64,000 nucleotides of DNA from Streptomyces europaeiscabiei (lineage in GTDB: Bacteria > Actinomycetota > Actinomycetes > Streptomycetales > Streptomycetaceae), in assembly GCF_036346855.1 (NCBI RefSeq), contig NZ_CP107841.1, positions 2,232,001 through 2,296,000 on the forward strand, read 5' to 3'. The notes under the pieces are model-generated. The model saw nothing but the letters and a program-made list of their open reading frames with translations. It searched no databases and had not been told where the DNA came from. Of the stretch, positions 62,224-64,000 are shown piece after piece (the stretch's first letter is position 1; every line of letters starts with the position of its first letter). A program made the translations under genes and the position numbers.

Positions 62224-63417
62224 GTGACCGATCTTGCTACGCGCCCGGCGCCGCCTCTCCCGAGACGGGCCGCCCCCGCACTCCTCGGGTACGCCGCCGT
62301 GCGCGCCCTGGGCCTCGTCGCCCTGGCCGTGTGGAGCGCGGCGCGCGACAAGAGCGCCCTGACGCTGCTGTCGGCCCGCTGGGACTCGCTCTGGTACACC
62401 CGCGTCGCCGAACTCGGTTACGGCTACGAGGTGCGCCTGCCGAACGGCGACATCCACTCGAACCTGGCCTTCTTCCCACTGCTCCCCTGGCTGGAGCGGG
62501 CGGTGTCGGCGGTGACCCCGCTGCCGTACGCCCACGCCGGTCTCGTCGTCGGCACGCTCGCCTCCTTCGCCGCGGCCTGGGGGATCTTCGCGGTCGCCGA
62601 CCACGTGTACGGGCGTCGGGTCGGCGTGTGCGCGGTGCTGCTGTGGGCCGTGCTGCCGGTCGGGATCGTGCAGTCGATGGCGTACACGGAGTCGCTGTTC
62701 ACCGCGTTGGCGGCCTGGTCGCTGTACGCCGTCCTGACCGGCCGCTGGGTGACGGCGGGCGCCCTGGCCGCCCTGGCCGGCCTGACCCGCCCCGTGGGGC
62801 TCGCGGTGGTCGCGGCGCTCTGGGCGGCGGCGATCGCGTCGTACCTGCGGGAACGGCGACACGCACCCGCTCCCGCGTCGGTACGGAACCGGAGTGCGGA
62901 GGCATCGAACGGCGCCCACCTCTGGCCGCGCGCCCTAGGGATGCTCCTCGCACCTCTGGGTGCCGCCGGTTACGTCCTGTGGGTCGGCCACCGCACGGGC
63001 AAGGGCCCGCTCGGATATCTCGACGTCCAGGCGGGCTGGCGCAACGGCTTCGACGGCGGCTACGCCTTCGCGCGTTTCGTCGCCGACAAGTTCACGTCGT
63101 TCCCGTCGGCCCTGGCGGGTGTCGGCCTGATCATCGGAGTGGCGTTGGTCATCTGGCTGTACGTGGTGTGCGTACGGCAGGGGCAGCCGCTGCCGTTGCT
63201 GGTCTACGCGGGGGTCGTCACCGCGCTGGCACTGTGCGCGTCGAGCTACTTCGGTTCGAAGCCCCGGCTGCTGATGCCCGCCTTCCCGCTGCTGCTGCCC
63301 CTCGCCCGGGCCCTCGCCGGAGCGCGTACACCCAGGTCAGCGACGATTGTCGGCGCGGTCGGGGTGGCGTCGGCGGTCTACGGGGCGTTCTGGCTGAATG
63401 GCTCGGGTCCGCCCTGA
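62224..63417 (+). CDS. PIG-V-like membrane mannosyltransferase family protein
   Basis: This 397-residue polytopic protein starts at GTG 62224. The PIG-V/GT-C pattern is clear: ARWDSLWYTRVAELGYGYEV near the N-terminus with the catalytic-type Asp after Trp, then SNLAFFPLLPWLERAVSAVT and MAYTESLFTALAAWSLYAVL. About nine membrane helices follow. It probably transfers mannose from polyprenyl-phosphate-mannose to an external acceptor, which is inference from the fold. Confidence 0.85.
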   Translation: MTDLATRPAPPLPRRAAPALLGYAAVRALGLVALAVWSAARDKSALTLLSARWDSLWYTRVAELGYGYEVRLPNGDIHSNLAFFPLLPWLERAVSAVTPLPYAHAGLVVGTLASFAAAWGIFAVADHVYGRRVGVCAVLLWAVLPVGIVQSMAYTESLFTALAAWSLYAVLTGRWVTAGALAALAGLTRPVGLAVVAALWAAAIASYLRERRHAPAPASVRNRSAEASNGAHLWPRALGMLLAPLGAAGYVLWVGHRTGKGPLGYLDVQAGWRNGFDGGYAFARFVADKFTSFPSALAGVGLIIGVALVIWLYVVCVRQGQPLPLLVYAGVVTALALCASSYFGSKPRLLMPAFPLLLPLARALAGARTPRSATIVGAVGVASAVYGAFWLNGSGPP

Positions 63418-63656
63418 CCGGCCCGCGACGGGCAGCGAGCGAACGGGTAATTCCGCGCAAGCATTCGGTGAACGAATTCAAAAGGGCCGCAAAACGACTG
63501 CTCAGCATTAGGCCATGGAATTGAAGGTCGAGTGGCGCAACGATTCGTCATTCAGCAGAAATAAACATCAATATGAGAGCAATCCCACATCACGGCGTCA
63601 TCACAAAGCCGGTGATTCACGCCGCGCCGGAGCTCACTCGCTGTAACGTCGATTGG

Positions 63657-64000
63657 GTGCGTACCGAACTAAAGCCGACCCGTCTGGACCGGGTCTTCTC
63701 CAGGCTGGACCGTGAGCCGGAACGACCGGCCCACATCGATGTGCCGGTCATGACCCGGCACCGGGTGGTGCTCCTCGGCTCCACCCTGGCCTTCTACGTG
63801 GCCATCGTGTGGGCCGTCGTGATCACCTCGTGGCTGGTCCGGCTCGACTGGCAGATCATGTTCTTCCGGCCGTACCAGCAGTGGCAGCAGATCCACGCCT
63901 TCCTGGACTACTACGTCGTCCTGGGCCAGCGCGGCCCCACCGCCGTGATGGTCGCCGCGTGGCTGGGCTGGCGCTCCTGGAGACAGCACACCCTGCGCCC
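63657..64000 (+). CDS. start of a PAP2-family phosphatase-like membrane protein (3' end outside window)
   Basis: A GTG at 63657 opens a frame that runs off the window after 114 codons. It encodes a basic N-terminus (VRTELKPTRLDRVFSRL), a first membrane helix (VVLLGSTLAFYVAIVWAVVI), then LDWQIMFFRPYQQWQQIHAF and a second hydrophobic stretch. This resembles the start of Streptomyces PAP2 phosphatases, but the phosphatase motifs lie beyond the window. Upstream, 63418-63656 is unusually AT-rich for this genome and holds the promoter region. Confidence 0.6.
   Translation, partial: MRTELKPTRLDRVFSRLDREPERPAHIDVPVMTRHRVVLLGSTLAFYVAIVWAVVITSWLVRLDWQIMFFRPYQQWQQIHAFLDYYVVLGQRGPTAVMVAAWLGWRSWRQHTLR

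Overview
The window looks like a chromosomal segment of a Streptomyces. It has very high GC with GC-biased third codon positions, many GTG starts, secreted streptogrisin-type and subtilisin-type proteases, a lytic polysaccharide monooxygenase with an LAXTG-type sortase tail, a SepF paralogue, a DUF5685 protein and a cysteine-type leader peptide. From memory, the order of the outer genes (GDSL lipase, GntR/GNAT/DUF402, LPMO, secreted lipase, dnaE2 ... SepF, acyl-CoA dehydrogenase, membrane glycosyltransferase, PAP2) resembles the S. coelicolor SCO17xx core region. No rRNA, tRNA, CRISPR array or intact insertion sequence was recognised.

Left core block (1-13.2 kb): the end of a membrane protein, a GDSL lipase, a subtilisin-like protease, a broken GH39-like gene, an AAA+ ATPase (DUF5925 type), a DUF72 protein, a YtrA-type GntR regulator divergent from a GNAT/DUF402 pair, a methyltransferase behind a TGTCA-repeat operator, a dienelactone-hydrolase-like enzyme, the LPMO and a secreted lipase. 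A disturbed segment follows (13.3-18.1 kb). In it a marR 3' fragment is fused to a 150-bp internal piece of dnaE2, followed by a tnsA remnant, a DUF6585-like protein, an M20 peptidase divergent from a LysR regulator, and about 1 kb of non-coding DNA. The intact SOS-boxed dnaE2 and an ImuB-like inactive Y-family polymerase come next (18.1-22.5 kb).

Accessory block (about 22.5-47.1 kb): an IS5 remnant, an orphan Tat-type solute-binding protein with a divergent MarR, decayed esterase fragments around an exact 77-bp tandem duplication, and then a complete aromatic catabolic cluster (25.8-39.5 kb). The leftward operon encodes a four-component Rieske dioxygenase (alpha, ferredoxin, reductase, beta), a C-C bond hydrolase, a dihydrodiol dehydrogenase, an acyl-CoA ligase and a GNAT-like protein. 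The rightward operon encodes a zinc-type dehydrogenase followed by MhpB, MhpD, MhpF and MhpE. Together they would take a phenylpropanoid-like acid through the dihydrodiol and catechol, extradiol ring cleavage and hydrolysis to pyruvate and acetyl-CoA plus a dicarboxylate. An IclR regulator and an XRE-cupin regulator are divergent across a mirrored 15-bp operator. Further right lie an amidohydrolase remnant, an acyltransferase-3 protein, a 1,237-residue HTH-STAND-WD40 protein with 14 WD40-like repeats, a MITE-like inverted-repeat element and a lipoprotein.

Right core block (47.1-64 kb): a TetR regulator divergent from an ABC-2/DUF3533-like membrane protein, two secreted chymotrypsin-like proteases flanking an SPFH protein, a luciferase-like monooxygenase plus FAD/NAD(P)-binding protein pair, a divergent cysteine-type leader peptide, a DUF5685 protein with a cysteine-rich tail, SepF, a glutaryl-CoA-dehydrogenase-like enzyme, a 14-TM MFS exporter, a PIG-V-like glycosyltransferase and the start of a PAP2 phosphatase.
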